In this document: positions 7,807-16,098 of the stretch, piece after piece
How the letters are laid out: each line of letters starts with the position of its first letter
How positions within the stretch are numbered: position 1 is the first letter of the stretch
Source of the DNA: Virgisporangium aliadipatigenens
Lineage (GTDB): Bacteria; Actinomycetota; Actinomycetes; Mycobacteriales; Micromonosporaceae
Direction of reading: 5' to 3'
Length of the DNA: 64,000 nt
Assembly (NCBI RefSeq): GCF_016863615.1
Contig: NZ_BOPF01000036.1
Span: 1 to 64,000 of the forward strand
The notes under the pieces: generated by a model
The model's input: the letters and a program-made list of their open reading frames with translations, nothing else
Told to the model about the DNA's origin: nothing
Database searches by the model: none
Made by a program: the position numbers and the translations under genes

Positions 7807-8358
7807 ATGAGCCAGCCGCGCCGTTCCGTAATCCCCGAGGTGTTGACCGCCGTCGCAGCCACCGTCGGCGCGGTCGGACTGATCGCGGGGGTCTGCTTCG
7901 TCCTCTACCGGTGGGGGCCGGATCTCGACTGGGACGAGATCAAGCACTTCTGGACCTGGGACCCGGGGCTGTGGGTCACCCTGATCTTCAAGCTGAAGAT
8001 TCTCAAGGTGATCCTGGTGCTGGTGGGCGTCGTCGGGTTCATGGCCGTGCGCATCTCGGCCAAGTTGAGGGAACGTCGTGAGCGCGACACGACCCTCTCC
8101 GCACCGCCGGTGTTCGGGCCGCCTGATCCGTCCACTCTGTCCACTGTGGACGCCCCGTCGGCCGCGCCGGCGGCCCCCGTGGTGGATCCGACGGTGCCGG
8201 CCACCGTGCTCGACGGCGACCGGCCGGCGGCCTTACCTCGGGGGGTTCCCGGGCTGCGTGTCGAGGGCGCCTCGGTGGTGTCGCCGGAGCTGCCGTTCAT
8301 CTCGCCGGCCGCCGCTGCCTGGCCTGCTCCGGACGCCTCGCCTCAGCGGGATCGGTAG
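7807..8358 (+). CDS. Small membrane protein, unknown function
   Basis: A 183-aa protein that I do not recognise. It has two predicted membrane helices, about residues 12-34 (VLTAVAATVGAVGLIAGVCF) and 55-80 (LKILKVILVLVGVVGFMAV), then a basic stretch (KLRERRERD) and a long Pro/Ala-rich soluble tail. The ATG at MSQPRRS was taken because upstream in-frame sequence lies in the promoter region of the divergent MFS gene. The end overlaps the convergent DinB-like gene by 16 bp. Confidence 0.7.
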   Translation: MSQPRRSVIPEVLTAVAATVGAVGLIAGVCFVLYRWGPDLDWDEIKHFWTWDPGLWVTLIFKLKILKVILVLVGVVGFMAVRISAKLRERRERDTTLSAPPVFGPPDPSTLSTVDAPSAAPAAPVVDPTVPATVLDGDRPAALPRGVPGLRVEGASVVSPELPFISPAAAAWPAPDASPQRDR

Positions 8359-8897
8359 AGGTCGCGCAGCAGCAGGATCTCGGCGCCGTGGTGGATCACC
8401 TCGCGGCTGATGTGCACCACCAGCGCCGCCAGCGGGTGCTTGGCGTACGGCCCCTCGGCCGGGCCGCAGGGGCGTTCGAGGCCCTCCTCGCCGAGCCCGC
8501 GCACGCCGGCGACCCAGCGTTCGTAGCCGTCGTCGAGCTGCTGCAGCGCCTCCTTGGCCGTCCCCGCGTAGGCGAACGTGGGGTACCGGATGTCGGGGCC
8601 GTCGAAGTGGTTGGCGGTGCGTTCGCCCAGGACGCCGACGATGAGGTGCGCCAGGCGCCACGCGATGGTGGTCACCGGCGGCGGCGTCGGCTCCGGCGTG
8701 ACGAAGTCGACCGTGAAGTCCTTGTCCCCGATCGCGAACCGCGGGTCGGTGACGCCGCGCGGGCGGACGCTCCAGGCGTTCGGCGCCGGCTCCCAGAAGT
8801 ACTCGTCGTCGTCCAGCCCGTTGAGGCGGGGCCGCAGGTGGAACTCCCAGTGCCAGGTGAGCTGTTCCAGGAGCAGCGGGTTCCATTCGATCGTCAT
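8343..8897 (-). CDS. DinB-like four-helix protein
   Basis: A 184-aa protein of the DinB/YfiT-like superfamily. Family members are four-helix-bundle proteins that often bind a divalent metal through three His residues and act with low-molecular-weight thiols such as mycothiol. Candidate metal ligands are the His in WRLAHLIVG and those in HISREVIHHGAEI. The ATG at MTIEWNPLL is favoured over an earlier one. It lies 10 bp after the OleD-like reductase and so is probably the last gene of that operon, which may mean a thiol-dependent step or simple co-transcription. No precise reaction can be assigned. Confidence 0.75.
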   Translation of the reverse strand: MTIEWNPLLLEQLTWHWEFHLRPRLNGLDDDEYFWEPAPNAWSVRPRGVTDPRFAIGDKDFTVDFVTPEPTPPPVTTIAWRLAHLIVGVLGERTANHFDGPDIRYPTFAYAGTAKEALQQLDDGYERWVAGVRGLGEEGLERPCGPAEGPYAKHPLAALVVHISREVIHHGAEILLLRDLYRSR

Positions 8898-8907
8898 GGG
8901 TTCGACG

Positions 8908-9858
8908 CTAGACCTCATCGCGGACAGGTTCGGTCCGCAGGAAATCTTCGAGATCCCACGTGGGGTGGAATCCCTGCGCCGCGGCGCGGGTCGTGTCGAG
9001 GACGACGCCGTGTGCCACCTGTTCGACCGAGTAGCGGGTGAGCAGGGAGTTTCTGCTCAGGTGGGCCGCCGCAGCGGCCGCCGCCGTGGCCAGTGCGACG
9101 GGGACGTGGACGATTCTGACGCTGGTGCCGAGAGCGCGGCGGATCGCGTCGTCGCGGCGGTAGGGGCGGGCGTCGGCGATGTTGTAAGCCCCGGGCGGCC
9201 AGGGACCCCGTGGGGTCATGGCGTCGGTGGGGTTGTCGTGCGCGGTGTCGGTGGGGCAGAGGGCGGCCAGGCAGGCGGCGGCGAGGTTCTCCACGGCCGT
9301 GAGGCTGAGTGTGGTGTCGGGCCCCGGCAGGAGCAGGACGCCGCCGCGCACCGCCGACCGCAGGCGGGGCAGCAGGTGCGGGTCGCCCGGGCCGTACACG
9401 GCGCGGGGGCGCAGCACGACCGCCCCGGCCGCGAGTGCGAGCGCCTCGCCGGCGGCCTTCGTGCGGCCGTAGGCGGTGCGCTGCCCTTCGACCGGGTGCT
9501 CCTCGGGGATCGGTGCGCCCGCCGCCGGGGCGTACACGCTGGCGCTGGAGACGTGGACGAGCGGCCGCCCGCCGAGGGCGTCGAGCAGCCGGGCGGTGCC
9601 GTCGACGTTGACCGCGCGGAAGGCCCGTTCGGCGGCGCGGCCGGGTGGCGGGTCACCGACGGCGGCCGCCAGATGCACCACCGCGTCGGCGCCGTCCAGC
9701 CGGGGAGCATCCTGGGCGGCGTCCCACGGCACGTGCCGGCCGACCGGACCGGGCCGCCGGCCGAGACAGCGCACCTCCCAACCGGCTACGACGGCCGCCC
9801 GCGCGACGGCGGCCCCGCAGAAGCCGCTGGCGCCCGTGACGGCCAGCACCCGCCTCAC
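8908..9858 (-). CDS. OleD-like NAD(P)-dependent 2-alkyl-3-ketoacid reductase (SDR)
   Basis: A 316-aa extended short-chain dehydrogenase of the 3-beta-HSD/OleD type. The Rossmann turn VTGASGFCGAAV is at residues 7-18; catalytic residues are S105, Y130 and K134 (YGRTK). From memory, segments LRPRAVYGPGDPHLLPRL and LLTRYSVEQ closely follow Xanthomonas OleD, which reduces the beta-keto acid made by OleA to a beta-hydroxy acid. The GTG overlaps the upstream P450 stop by 4 nt (GTGA). With OleA-like and OleC-like genes in the same operon, the substrate is probably a 2-alkyl-3-oxo long-chain acid. A sterol- or sugar-type SDR is the less likely alternative. Confidence 0.8.
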   Translation of the reverse strand: MRRVLAVTGASGFCGAAVARAAVVAGWEVRCLGRRPGPVGRHVPWDAAQDAPRLDGADAVVHLAAAVGDPPPGRAAERAFRAVNVDGTARLLDALGGRPLVHVSSASVYAPAAGAPIPEEHPVEGQRTAYGRTKAAGEALALAAGAVVLRPRAVYGPGDPHLLPRLRSAVRGGVLLLPGPDTTLSLTAVENLAAACLAALCPTDTAHDNPTDAMTPRGPWPPGAYNIADARPYRRDDAIRRALGTSVRIVHVPVALATAAAAAAAHLSRNSLLTRYSVEQVAHGVVLDTTRAAAQGFHPTWDLEDFLRTEPVRDEV

Positions 9859-11003
9859 CGTGTCCGCCGGACGTCCAATGTGGACCATCCGGGGAGCGCG
9901 GCCCGCCGGTCCGGCCGAGCGCGCACCACCACCGGCCGGAACGGCGCCAGCGCGGCCAGCACCTCCGCCAGTTGCACCCGGGCCAGCCGCGCTCCCGGAC
10001 AGGCGTGCGCGCCCGCTCCGAACACCAGCTGCGTGACCCCGGCGGGTGCGGGCGCCACGGGATCCGGCCCCCTCTCGTGGCCCTGAGCGGCGTGCCGCGC
10101 CACCAGCACGAGCCGTTCGCCGCGCCGGACCCGCCGACCGCCGACGGCGGCCCGAGCGGCCGCCACCCGGGGCAGAACGGGCGTCGGCGCGAGCACCCGC
10201 AGCAGTTCGTCCACAAGGGACGGTCGGGTGACCGGATCCTCGGCGAACGGCCACAGCCCGTCGTCGGCGCACCAGGCGACGGCCCGGGGGATCGCGGCCA
10301 CCATCGTGTTCACGGCGGCGACGGCCAGCATCGCGCCCCGCTCGTCCCCGGTCAGTGTCACCAGTCGGCGCGCCGCTTCCCCGGCCCGCCGCTTGCGCCC
10401 CGGCAGCCCGACGCCCGGAACGTGTGCCCGCGCGGCAGCGGCGGCCGCCTCCCGCGCGGCGCGGGCGAGCGCGGGCCCGTCGACGCCGACCCCGAGGAGC
10501 GCGGCGGCCCCGCACCCCGCCACGTCGGCGGCGAGCCCGACGACGTCGAGAACCCCCGCCGATCTTGCAGTTGTGGCGCCCGGGTTGCCCCGTCCGGGGG
10601 TGGAATGTCCCCGCCGCAACTGCAAGATCGCCGAGGGCGATGGGCCCGTCGCGCGCGCCGGGCCCATCGCCGCCAGCAGAGCCGTGTGGCGGGTGAGGGC
10701 CGCTCGCCAACCGGAATCGTCGCCGCCCACCGCCGCTCGGCGGGAGGCGCGGTGCGACGGGCCCTCCTCGTCGAAGACGACCCCGCCGCCACCGGTCAGC
10801 TCGCGGGCCGTCCCGCCCGTCGTTCCGCCGGCCGTGCGGTCCAGCGGCACCGCCGTCAACGCGTGCCGGTACTCCTGCGTGCCGTGCACGAGCAGCGTGC
10901 GGCCGATGCGCACGACCGGCGCCCGGCGGGTGGCGCTGACGAGCCCGAACAGCACCGGATGCGACGCCAGGTACACCCACCGGTCCCGGGTGCGCGCCCT
11001 CAC
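9855..11003 (-). CDS. Cytochrome P450 with an in-frame palindromic insert
   Basis: A 382-aa P450-like protein. The heme-ligand motif FGAGAHACPGARL places the thiolate at C335, and the K-helix ExxR is present as DELLRV. The I helix (AAVNTMVAAIPRAV) lacks the usual acid-alcohol pair, so oxygen activation may differ or the enzyme may be a peroxygenase-like or degenerate variant. Residues ~126-148 are encoded entirely by a 69-bp palindromic repeat, in frame and without stops. The start GTG overlaps the preceding glycosyltransferase stop (GTGA) and the stop overlaps the OleD-like start. Expected role: oxidative tailoring of the operon's product. Confidence 0.78.
   Translation of the reverse strand: MRARTRDRWVYLASHPVLFGLVSATRRAPVVRIGRTLLVHGTQEYRHALTAVPLDRTAGGTTGGTARELTGGGGVVFDEEGPSHRASRRAAVGGDDSGWRAALTRHTALLAAMGPARATGPSPSAILQLRRGHSTPGRGNPGATTARSAGVLDVVGLAADVAGCGAAALLGVGVDGPALARAAREAAAAAARAHVPGVGLPGRKRRAGEAARRLVTLTGDERGAMLAVAAVNTMVAAIPRAVAWCADDGLWPFAEDPVTRPSLVDELLRVLAPTPVLPRVAAARAAVGGRRVRRGERLVLVARHAAQGHERGPDPVAPAPAGVTQLVFGAGAHACPGARLARVQLAEVLAALAPFRPVVVRARPDRRAALPGWSTLDVRRTR
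10561..10629. repeat. 69-bp palindromic element, copy 1 (inside P450)
   Basis: Terminal arms GATCTTGCAGTTG and CAACTGCAAGATC are perfectly complementary over 13 bp. The first 23 nt are identical to the second copy in this window, and both copies are exactly 69 bp. Being 23 codons long, it interrupts the P450 without changing frame. It looks like a REP/MITE-type non-autonomous element; no transposase is visible nearby. Confidence 0.85.
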
Positions 11004-12772
11004 GAGCCGGCCCGCACGTGCACCGCGGACTCGTCGGCGGGGCGGTACCGGCGGTCCCAGTGCCACAGCAGCGTGCGCCGCGGACCCCAGGCGCGCAGCC
11101 GGCGCAGGCTCGACTGGACGGTCATCCGTTCGGCGCGGACGATGCGGTCGCTGACCCGGCGGGCCCGGTTGAGGAACTCCACGTCCTCGGCACCGGCCAG
11201 CAGCGGCGTGTGCGTCATGCCGCCGCTGCGCGTGTACAGGTCCGCGGTCATCGCGAGGTTGTGGCCGTGGCAGAGCACATAAGGCGACAGATACTCGCGC
11301 GAACGCAGTTCCGGGCGCAGCTTCCCGAACAGCCCCGCGAGGCGCACCGCCGCCGGGTACAGGAAGCGTTCGGCGAGCGAGGGATGCTCGTCGCGGCGCG
11401 GGATGCTGCGGCCGCAGGCGAGTTCGGCGCCGTCGGCGAGAACGGCCTTGGCGCGGGCCGTCCAGTCGGGTGCCGGAACGCAGTCCGCGTCGGTGCGGGC
11501 CAGCAGCACGGCCCCGTGGGCGATGGCGTACCGGCAGCCGGTGTCGGCCGCCGCACCGGGGCCGCGTTCGGGTTCGTGCAGAACGACCAGCGGCACCGGG
11601 TAGTCCTCGGCGAAGCCGCGCACCACCGCCACCGTGTCGTCCGTCGAACCGTTGTCGACCACGACGAGCGAGAAGTCCTTGTCGTGCTGGTTCGCCAGGG
11701 CCTGCAACGCGGCACCGATCGTGGCCGCCTCGTTGAACGCCGGCACCACTATCCACAGTGGACCGTGCGGGATCGCGGAGGCGGGCACCGGTTCGGTCCC
11801 GGAGGTGGAGGCCCACGCGGCGGCCCGCAGCAGGATCCGGCAGCCGAAGTTGCACCACACGAGCACACCGACGACGGCCCCGGCCGAGCGGTACACCGTC
11901 TCGTGCAGCATCGACGCCGCCCCGAAGTACGGCCCGGCCGCGACGGTCAGCAGGTGCAGCCCCACCGCCGCGCCCGCGCCGGCCCGCGTCGCCGCCGCCC
12001 ATGTCGGTCGCCCCGGCCCGCGCCACGAGCAGCGCACCATCGCCGCCGCGAGCAGCACCGTCACGACGGGCAGGCTCAGCAGGACACCCCACCAGCTGCC
12101 GCCGGACGCCAGCGCCGTGACGACCGTCGCGACCGCGAGCAGCACGAGCAGACCCGTTCCGAGGAACGCGTCCCGCCCGGCGTCGCGGACCGGATTGCCG
12201 CTCCCGGCGGGCTGTCCGCACATGGCCCGGATACCGGTGCGCAGGGCGCGGATCAGCCGCAGCGAACCCCACATGAGCGCACCGACGAGCGCCAACCGCA
12301 GCCCGAGCGGCCCCGGCCGCAGGTCGTCCACGGCGGCGGCGACGTGCTGCGGCAGCACCAGCCCGGCCGAACGGTGCAACACCGACGCCACCGTGCGGCT
12401 GCTGACGCCGAGCGCCGAGAGCACCAGCGTCGCCAGCGCCACGAACGGCGCCGCACTGATCAGCAGCGCGTACGTGAGGGCACCGGCGAGCGCGTCCCCG
12501 TTGGCGGAGGCGTACCGCTCGTGCATGACGCGCACCCGCTGCCAGATCCGCCGGTGCCGCCGAACCGTCGGCACGGCCTCCTCGCCGGCCACGCGGGTAC
12601 CGCCGCCGGCGGCGCGCACCGCGTCGGTGCGGCCGTTTTCCGGTGTGCCCGTGGGATCGGCGTGCGCTATGTCGTCGGTGCGGCCGGTGTCCGGCGTCGT
12701 GGGCGCGCGATCGAGGGCCGGCGTCGCGGCGCTGCGGTCGATGTCGGCGGTCGGCGTCGGGCGTTCAGCCAC
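11000..12772 (-). CDS. YihY/BrkB membrane domain fused to GT2 glycosyltransferase
   Basis: A 590-aa fusion. Residues 1-75 are Thr/Asp/Pro-rich and probably disordered. Residues ~85-320 form a six-helix YihY/BrkB-like membrane domain (MHERYASANGDALAGALTY, then several hydrophobic helices). Residues ~338-590 form a GT-A glycosyltransferase 2 domain starting LWIVVPAFNEAATIG, with DNGSTDDT and the DxD-like RTDADC. The second half is paralogous to the stand-alone GT2 gene in this operon (shared RRDEH, FLNR and RRLRA segments). The GTG start overlaps the OleC-like stop by 8 nt; a start near residue 70 is possible. It probably glycosylates a lipid at the membrane; donor and acceptor are unknown. Confidence 0.85.
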   Translation of the reverse strand: MAERPTPTADIDRSAATPALDRAPTTPDTGRTDDIAHADPTGTPENGRTDAVRAAGGGTRVAGEEAVPTVRRHRRIWQRVRVMHERYASANGDALAGALTYALLISAAPFVALATLVLSALGVSSRTVASVLHRSAGLVLPQHVAAAVDDLRPGPLGLRLALVGALMWGSLRLIRALRTGIRAMCGQPAGSGNPVRDAGRDAFLGTGLLVLLAVATVVTALASGGSWWGVLLSLPVVTVLLAAAMVRCSWRGPGRPTWAAATRAGAGAAVGLHLLTVAAGPYFGAASMLHETVYRSAGAVVGVLVWCNFGCRILLRAAAWASTSGTEPVPASAIPHGPLWIVVPAFNEAATIGAALQALANQHDKDFSLVVVDNGSTDDTVAVVRGFAEDYPVPLVVLHEPERGPGAAADTGCRYAIAHGAVLLARTDADCVPAPDWTARAKAVLADGAELACGRSIPRRDEHPSLAERFLYPAAVRLAGLFGKLRPELRSREYLSPYVLCHGHNLAMTADLYTRSGGMTHTPLLAGAEDVEFLNRARRVSDRIVRAERMTVQSSLRRLRAWGPRRTLLWHWDRRYRPADESAVHVRAGS

Positions 12773-14294
12773 GGCTTCTCTTCCCTGCGAGTGCGGCGGC
12801 GGCCAGCTCGGCGGCGGCGCGGCGGTCGGGCTTGCGCGAACGGCCGCTCACCGGCACCGGCGCGAAGAGCACCCGGTCCGGCCGGGCGGCACCCATCCGT
12901 TCCAGCGGTGCGGTCAGGGCGGCCCGCACCCGGTTGCGGTCGGCGTGCGGCTGCGTCTCGACGACGGCCACCAGCCGCTCGTCCCCGTCGCCGGCCGGCA
13001 CGCCCACCAGCAGCGCGAGGCTCACCCCAGGAACGTGCAGCGCGGGCTCGTACAGCCCCGGATAGATGTTCTCGGCGTGGCGCAGGATCATGTCCTTGCG
13101 TCGGCCGGCCAACACGATCCGGCCGTCCTGGATGCGGGCCGCGTCGCCGGTGCGCACCACACCCGTGGGTTCCTCGCCGAGGTAGCGGTCGGCGGCGGAC
13201 GGGCCGGCGAGGAGGAGTTCGCCGTCGTCGAGCGTGGCGGTGACGCCGGGCAGCGGTGCGCCCACGAGGTCCCCGTCGCCGGTGAAGTCGGCCTTCTCGG
13301 CGGCCTCGACGGCGGCGGCCGGGAAGAGTTCGGTCAGCGCGTACACCCCGAACGCCCGCGCCGCCCCGGCCCCGCGCACCCGGCCCAGCAGCGCGGCACT
13401 GACCGGCGCCGATCCACTGTAGACAGTGCCGCCCGGGAAGTACCCGCCCGCGTCGAGGAACGCCCGCAGCTGCGGCGGGGTCAGGTAGGTTGCCTGCGGC
13501 CACGCCCGCGCGACCTGGCGCACCAGCCGCTTGGGCGAACGCGACGGCAGCGACACCGGCGCGCCGGCCGCCAGCGCCGGCAGGATGACGAAGAACATGC
13601 CGCCCACGACGGTGTCGCCCGGCACGGGCTCGACCAGCGCGGTGACGGCACGCATCCCGGCGTCGAGGCTCGCCCGGGTGTGCACCACGGCGCGCGGCCT
13701 GCTCGTCGTGCCGGAGGTGAAGATGATGACCGCGTCGCCGTCCAGGTCGCGCGGTGCCGGTGCCTCACCGGGCCGGCGTGGCGCCAGCACCGGCGCGCAC
13801 CCCGGCACCCACCGCCCGATCGTCCGCACCCGACGGCCGTGCGCACCGTCCACATCGGACACCCGGCCCGCGGAAGGGGATGCGAGTGCCGCGAGGTCCG
13901 GCAGTGCCAGCCCCGCGCGACGCGCCAACGGCCGCGCCCACCCGGCGACCGCCTGCGCCGCCGCGTCCGCCAGGATCTTGGCCGGCCGCGCGACAGCGAG
14001 CCGCGCCGCCAGCACGTCGGGCCCGGCCGACGGGTCGAGCACCGCGACCCGCAGCCCGAGCCGATGCGCGGCCAGCATGATCGCCAGCGCCCGCGGCCCC
14101 GGCCGTACGGCGACCCCGACGGTGTCCCCTGTGGACAGTCCACTGTGGTGCATGGCGGCCGCGTAACCGGCCGCCAGTTCGGCGAGTTCGCCGCGGCGGA
14201 TGCGGGTGACGGGTGCGCCGCGCAGGTTGGTGCCGAGCAGGGCGGGACGGTCGGGATGCGAGTGTCCCAGCCGGTGGGCGAGTTCGGCGAGCAT
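12765..14294 (-). CDS. OleC-like adenylate-forming enzyme (beta-lactone synthetase type)
   Basis: A 509-aa ANL-superfamily enzyme. The phosphate loop FTSGTTSRPRA is at residues 192-202, motif A5 as YALTELFPAA at 318-327, D384 in VRTGDAA, and a candidate catalytic lysine K488 near the C terminus. OleC enzymes, which adenylate a 2-alkyl-3-hydroxy acid and close it to a beta-lactone, have YGATExxPxAAxE at A5; the spacing and trailing P-x-A-A-x-E are kept here. Acyl-CoA ligases usually have a plain YGxTE. Start and stop overlap the neighbours by 1 and 8 nt. Assignment to OleC rather than an acyl-CoA ligase rests on this motif and on the OleA/OleD partners. Confidence 0.75.
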   Translation of the reverse strand: MLAELAHRLGHSHPDRPALLGTNLRGAPVTRIRRGELAELAAGYAAAMHHSGLSTGDTVGVAVRPGPRALAIMLAAHRLGLRVAVLDPSAGPDVLAARLAVARPAKILADAAAQAVAGWARPLARRAGLALPDLAALASPSAGRVSDVDGAHGRRVRTIGRWVPGCAPVLAPRRPGEAPAPRDLDGDAVIIFTSGTTSRPRAVVHTRASLDAGMRAVTALVEPVPGDTVVGGMFFVILPALAAGAPVSLPSRSPKRLVRQVARAWPQATYLTPPQLRAFLDAGGYFPGGTVYSGSAPVSAALLGRVRGAGAARAFGVYALTELFPAAAVEAAEKADFTGDGDLVGAPLPGVTATLDDGELLLAGPSAADRYLGEEPTGVVRTGDAARIQDGRIVLAGRRKDMILRHAENIYPGLYEPALHVPGVSLALLVGVPAGDGDERLVAVVETQPHADRNRVRAALTAPLERMGAARPDRVLFAPVPVSGRSRKPDRRAAAELAAAALAGKRSRG

Positions 14295-15031
14295 CAGCGG
14301 GGGTCCGGCGTGAGGCCGCCGCTGCCGCGGTCCAGGTACCAGCGCGCCGAACGGAGCAGTCCGTAGGCGCGCAGCCGCCGGGTCGAGTTTTCCACGACCA
14401 TGTCGCCGCGCCGCACCACCAGGGACGTGCACCGGCGCACCCGGTTGAGGAACGTGCGATCCGTGGGAGAGGGGCGCCGGGGCATGCCGCCGCACGCCTC
14501 GTACAGCGCCGCCGTGATGGCCATGTTGTTGCCGGCGTGCATCCGGTACGGCGCCAGGTATCCCGCGCCGTGGTGCGCCGGCCGCAGCCTTCCGAACAGC
14601 GTCGCCACCGCCACCACGACCGCGAACAGCGCACGCCCCACGGGCCCGTGTTCGTCGCGCCGGGCGGTGATCCGGCCGCACACCATGCCGGCCCCGGACA
14701 ACAGGGCGGAACGGGCCGCCGCCACCCAGTCCGCACGGGGCAGGCAGTCGGCGTCGGTGCGCGCGAGCAGGGTCGCTCCGTTGGCAATGGCGTGCCGGAA
14801 TCCCGTGTCCACGGCGCTTCCCACCCCCTTCTCCGGTTCCACCATCAAATGGACCGGCATCGGCGCCCGCGCGGCGAACGCCCGGATCACCGACGTGGTC
14901 GCGTCGGTGGAGTTGTTGTCCACGACCAGCAGCGTGAAGTCGAGGTCGGTCTGCGCGGCCAACGCCTCCAGGGTCTGCGAGATCCGCGCGCTCTCGTTGT
15001 ACGCGGGCACGATCACCCACAGGCTGGTCAT
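14294..15031 (-). CDS. Glycosyltransferase family 2
   Basis: A 245-aa cytosolic or peripheral GT-A glycosyltransferase. It begins WVIVPAYNESARISQTLEAL; the nucleotide-binding DNNSTD follows near residue 37, and the metal-binding RTDADC near residue 112. It lacks membrane helices, unlike its paralogue fused to the YihY domain two genes downstream; the shared segments suggest a duplication within the operon. The ATG overlaps the OleA-like stop (ATGA). It may act as a heterodimer with, or on the same acceptor as, the membrane-bound paralogue. Confidence 0.85.
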   Translation of the reverse strand: MTSLWVIVPAYNESARISQTLEALAAQTDLDFTLLVVDNNSTDATTSVIRAFAARAPMPVHLMVEPEKGVGSAVDTGFRHAIANGATLLARTDADCLPRADWVAAARSALLSGAGMVCGRITARRDEHGPVGRALFAVVVAVATLFGRLRPAHHGAGYLAPYRMHAGNNMAITAALYEACGGMPRRPSPTDRTFLNRVRRCTSLVVRRGDMVVENSTRRLRAYGLLRSARWYLDRGSGGLTPDPR

Positions 15032-16032
15032 GACCGCTCCCAGGCCATTGTCATCACCGAGACACCCCCGCCGAGGCCGATCATCAGGACCCGGTCCCCG
15101 GGCGCGAGGCCGGACCACACCCGCGCCAGCTGGACCCCGAGGGTCGCGCTGGCGAGATTCCCGTGGTCTACGACCGTGACCTCCAGCTTTTCCGGGGGAA
15201 CGCCCGTGACCTCGACGAACCTGTCCAGAAACGGCCGGGTCACCTGGTGCACGAGCACCCGCGCGTAGCCGGACCAGTCGAGGCCGGTGCGGTAGCGCAC
15301 GCGATCCAGGATCTCCGTGCCGATCTTCTCGAACACGCCGCGCAGCGCCCTGCCGTCACCGGCGAAGTAGCTGTGCTCGTCCCCGCGCGGATGCCGGGAA
15401 CCCCCGCCGGGGATGCCGCCGACGCTCCAGTGCTGCGAACGGTTCTCGGTGTCGACGTCGAGGATCCCGCCGCGCGGCACCGCCTCCACGACCACGGCCG
15501 CCCCGCCGTCCCCGAACGTGTAGCCGGCGAACGCCTCCCGCGCCTGCCGCAGCGACTCGAGCCGGGGCCGCATCACCCGCGTCGGGGTCTCCCCGGTGCA
15601 CACGAGCACCCGACGCGCACGCCCCGCGAGCACGAACGCCCGCGCCGCGTCGATGCCGTTCAGGAAACTGTTGCACGCGTTGGTGACATCCATGGCGTGG
15701 GCGCGGGAGCCGAGCGCCGCCTGGACGATGTGCGCGGTGGCCGGTTCGACCATGTCGCGGCTGGCCGAGGCGAACAGCAGCAGGTCGACGTCGAGCGGAT
15801 CGAGTTCGGCGTCGGCCAGGGCCTGGCGGGCGGCCCGCACCGCAAGTGTCGAGGCGTACTCCCCGGGTGCCGCGACCCGGCGGTGCGTGATGCCGCTCAT
15901 CGAGGCGAACAGCCTGCGCGGTAGCGCGAGGCGGCTCTCCCGTTCGACCCGTTTCTGCAGGTCGTCGGTGGTGAGCACGGCGTCGGGCAGGTACGCGCCG
16001 GCGGCGGTGATACCCACGCGGAGATCGTTCAT
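15028..16032 (-). CDS. OleA-like thiolase (KAS III fold, long-chain Claisen condensation)
   Basis: A 334-aa thiolase-superfamily enzyme, first gene of the operon. Catalytic Cys120 (VTNACNSF), His262 (VHQVTRP) and Asn292 (DHGNLAS) form the KAS III triad. The segment SRDMVEPATA carries Glu96, which matches the SRDxxEPxTA segment holding the catalytic glutamate of Xanthomonas OleA and is absent from FabH. HQVTRP also matches OleA rather than FabH. OleA condenses two fatty acyl-CoAs head to head to a 2-alkyl-3-keto acid. This supports long-chain condensation rather than fatty-acid initiation. No strong ribosome site precedes the ATG. Confidence 0.83.
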   Translation of the reverse strand: MNDLRVGITAAGAYLPDAVLTTDDLQKRVERESRLALPRRLFASMSGITHRRVAAPGEYASTLAVRAARQALADAELDPLDVDLLLFASASRDMVEPATAHIVQAALGSRAHAMDVTNACNSFLNGIDAARAFVLAGRARRVLVCTGETPTRVMRPRLESLRQAREAFAGYTFGDGGAAVVVEAVPRGGILDVDTENRSQHWSVGGIPGGGSRHPRGDEHSYFAGDGRALRGVFEKIGTEILDRVRYRTGLDWSGYARVLVHQVTRPFLDRFVEVTGVPPEKLEVTVVDHGNLASATLGVQLARVWSGLAPGDRVLMIGLGGGVSVMTMAWERS

Positions 16033-16098
16033 GGAGTCAGCATCCGACAGGCAGGTCAGCGGGCACCTGAGTACCCTCGCCCACGCGCGGCCGGGATG

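Noticed and set aside
12765-15020. A single 751-aa frame joining part of the GT2 region to the OleC-like enzyme
   Set aside because: The upstream part is a shadow of the GT2 gene; the OleC-like protein starts at the ATG overlapping the GT2 stop (TGATG).
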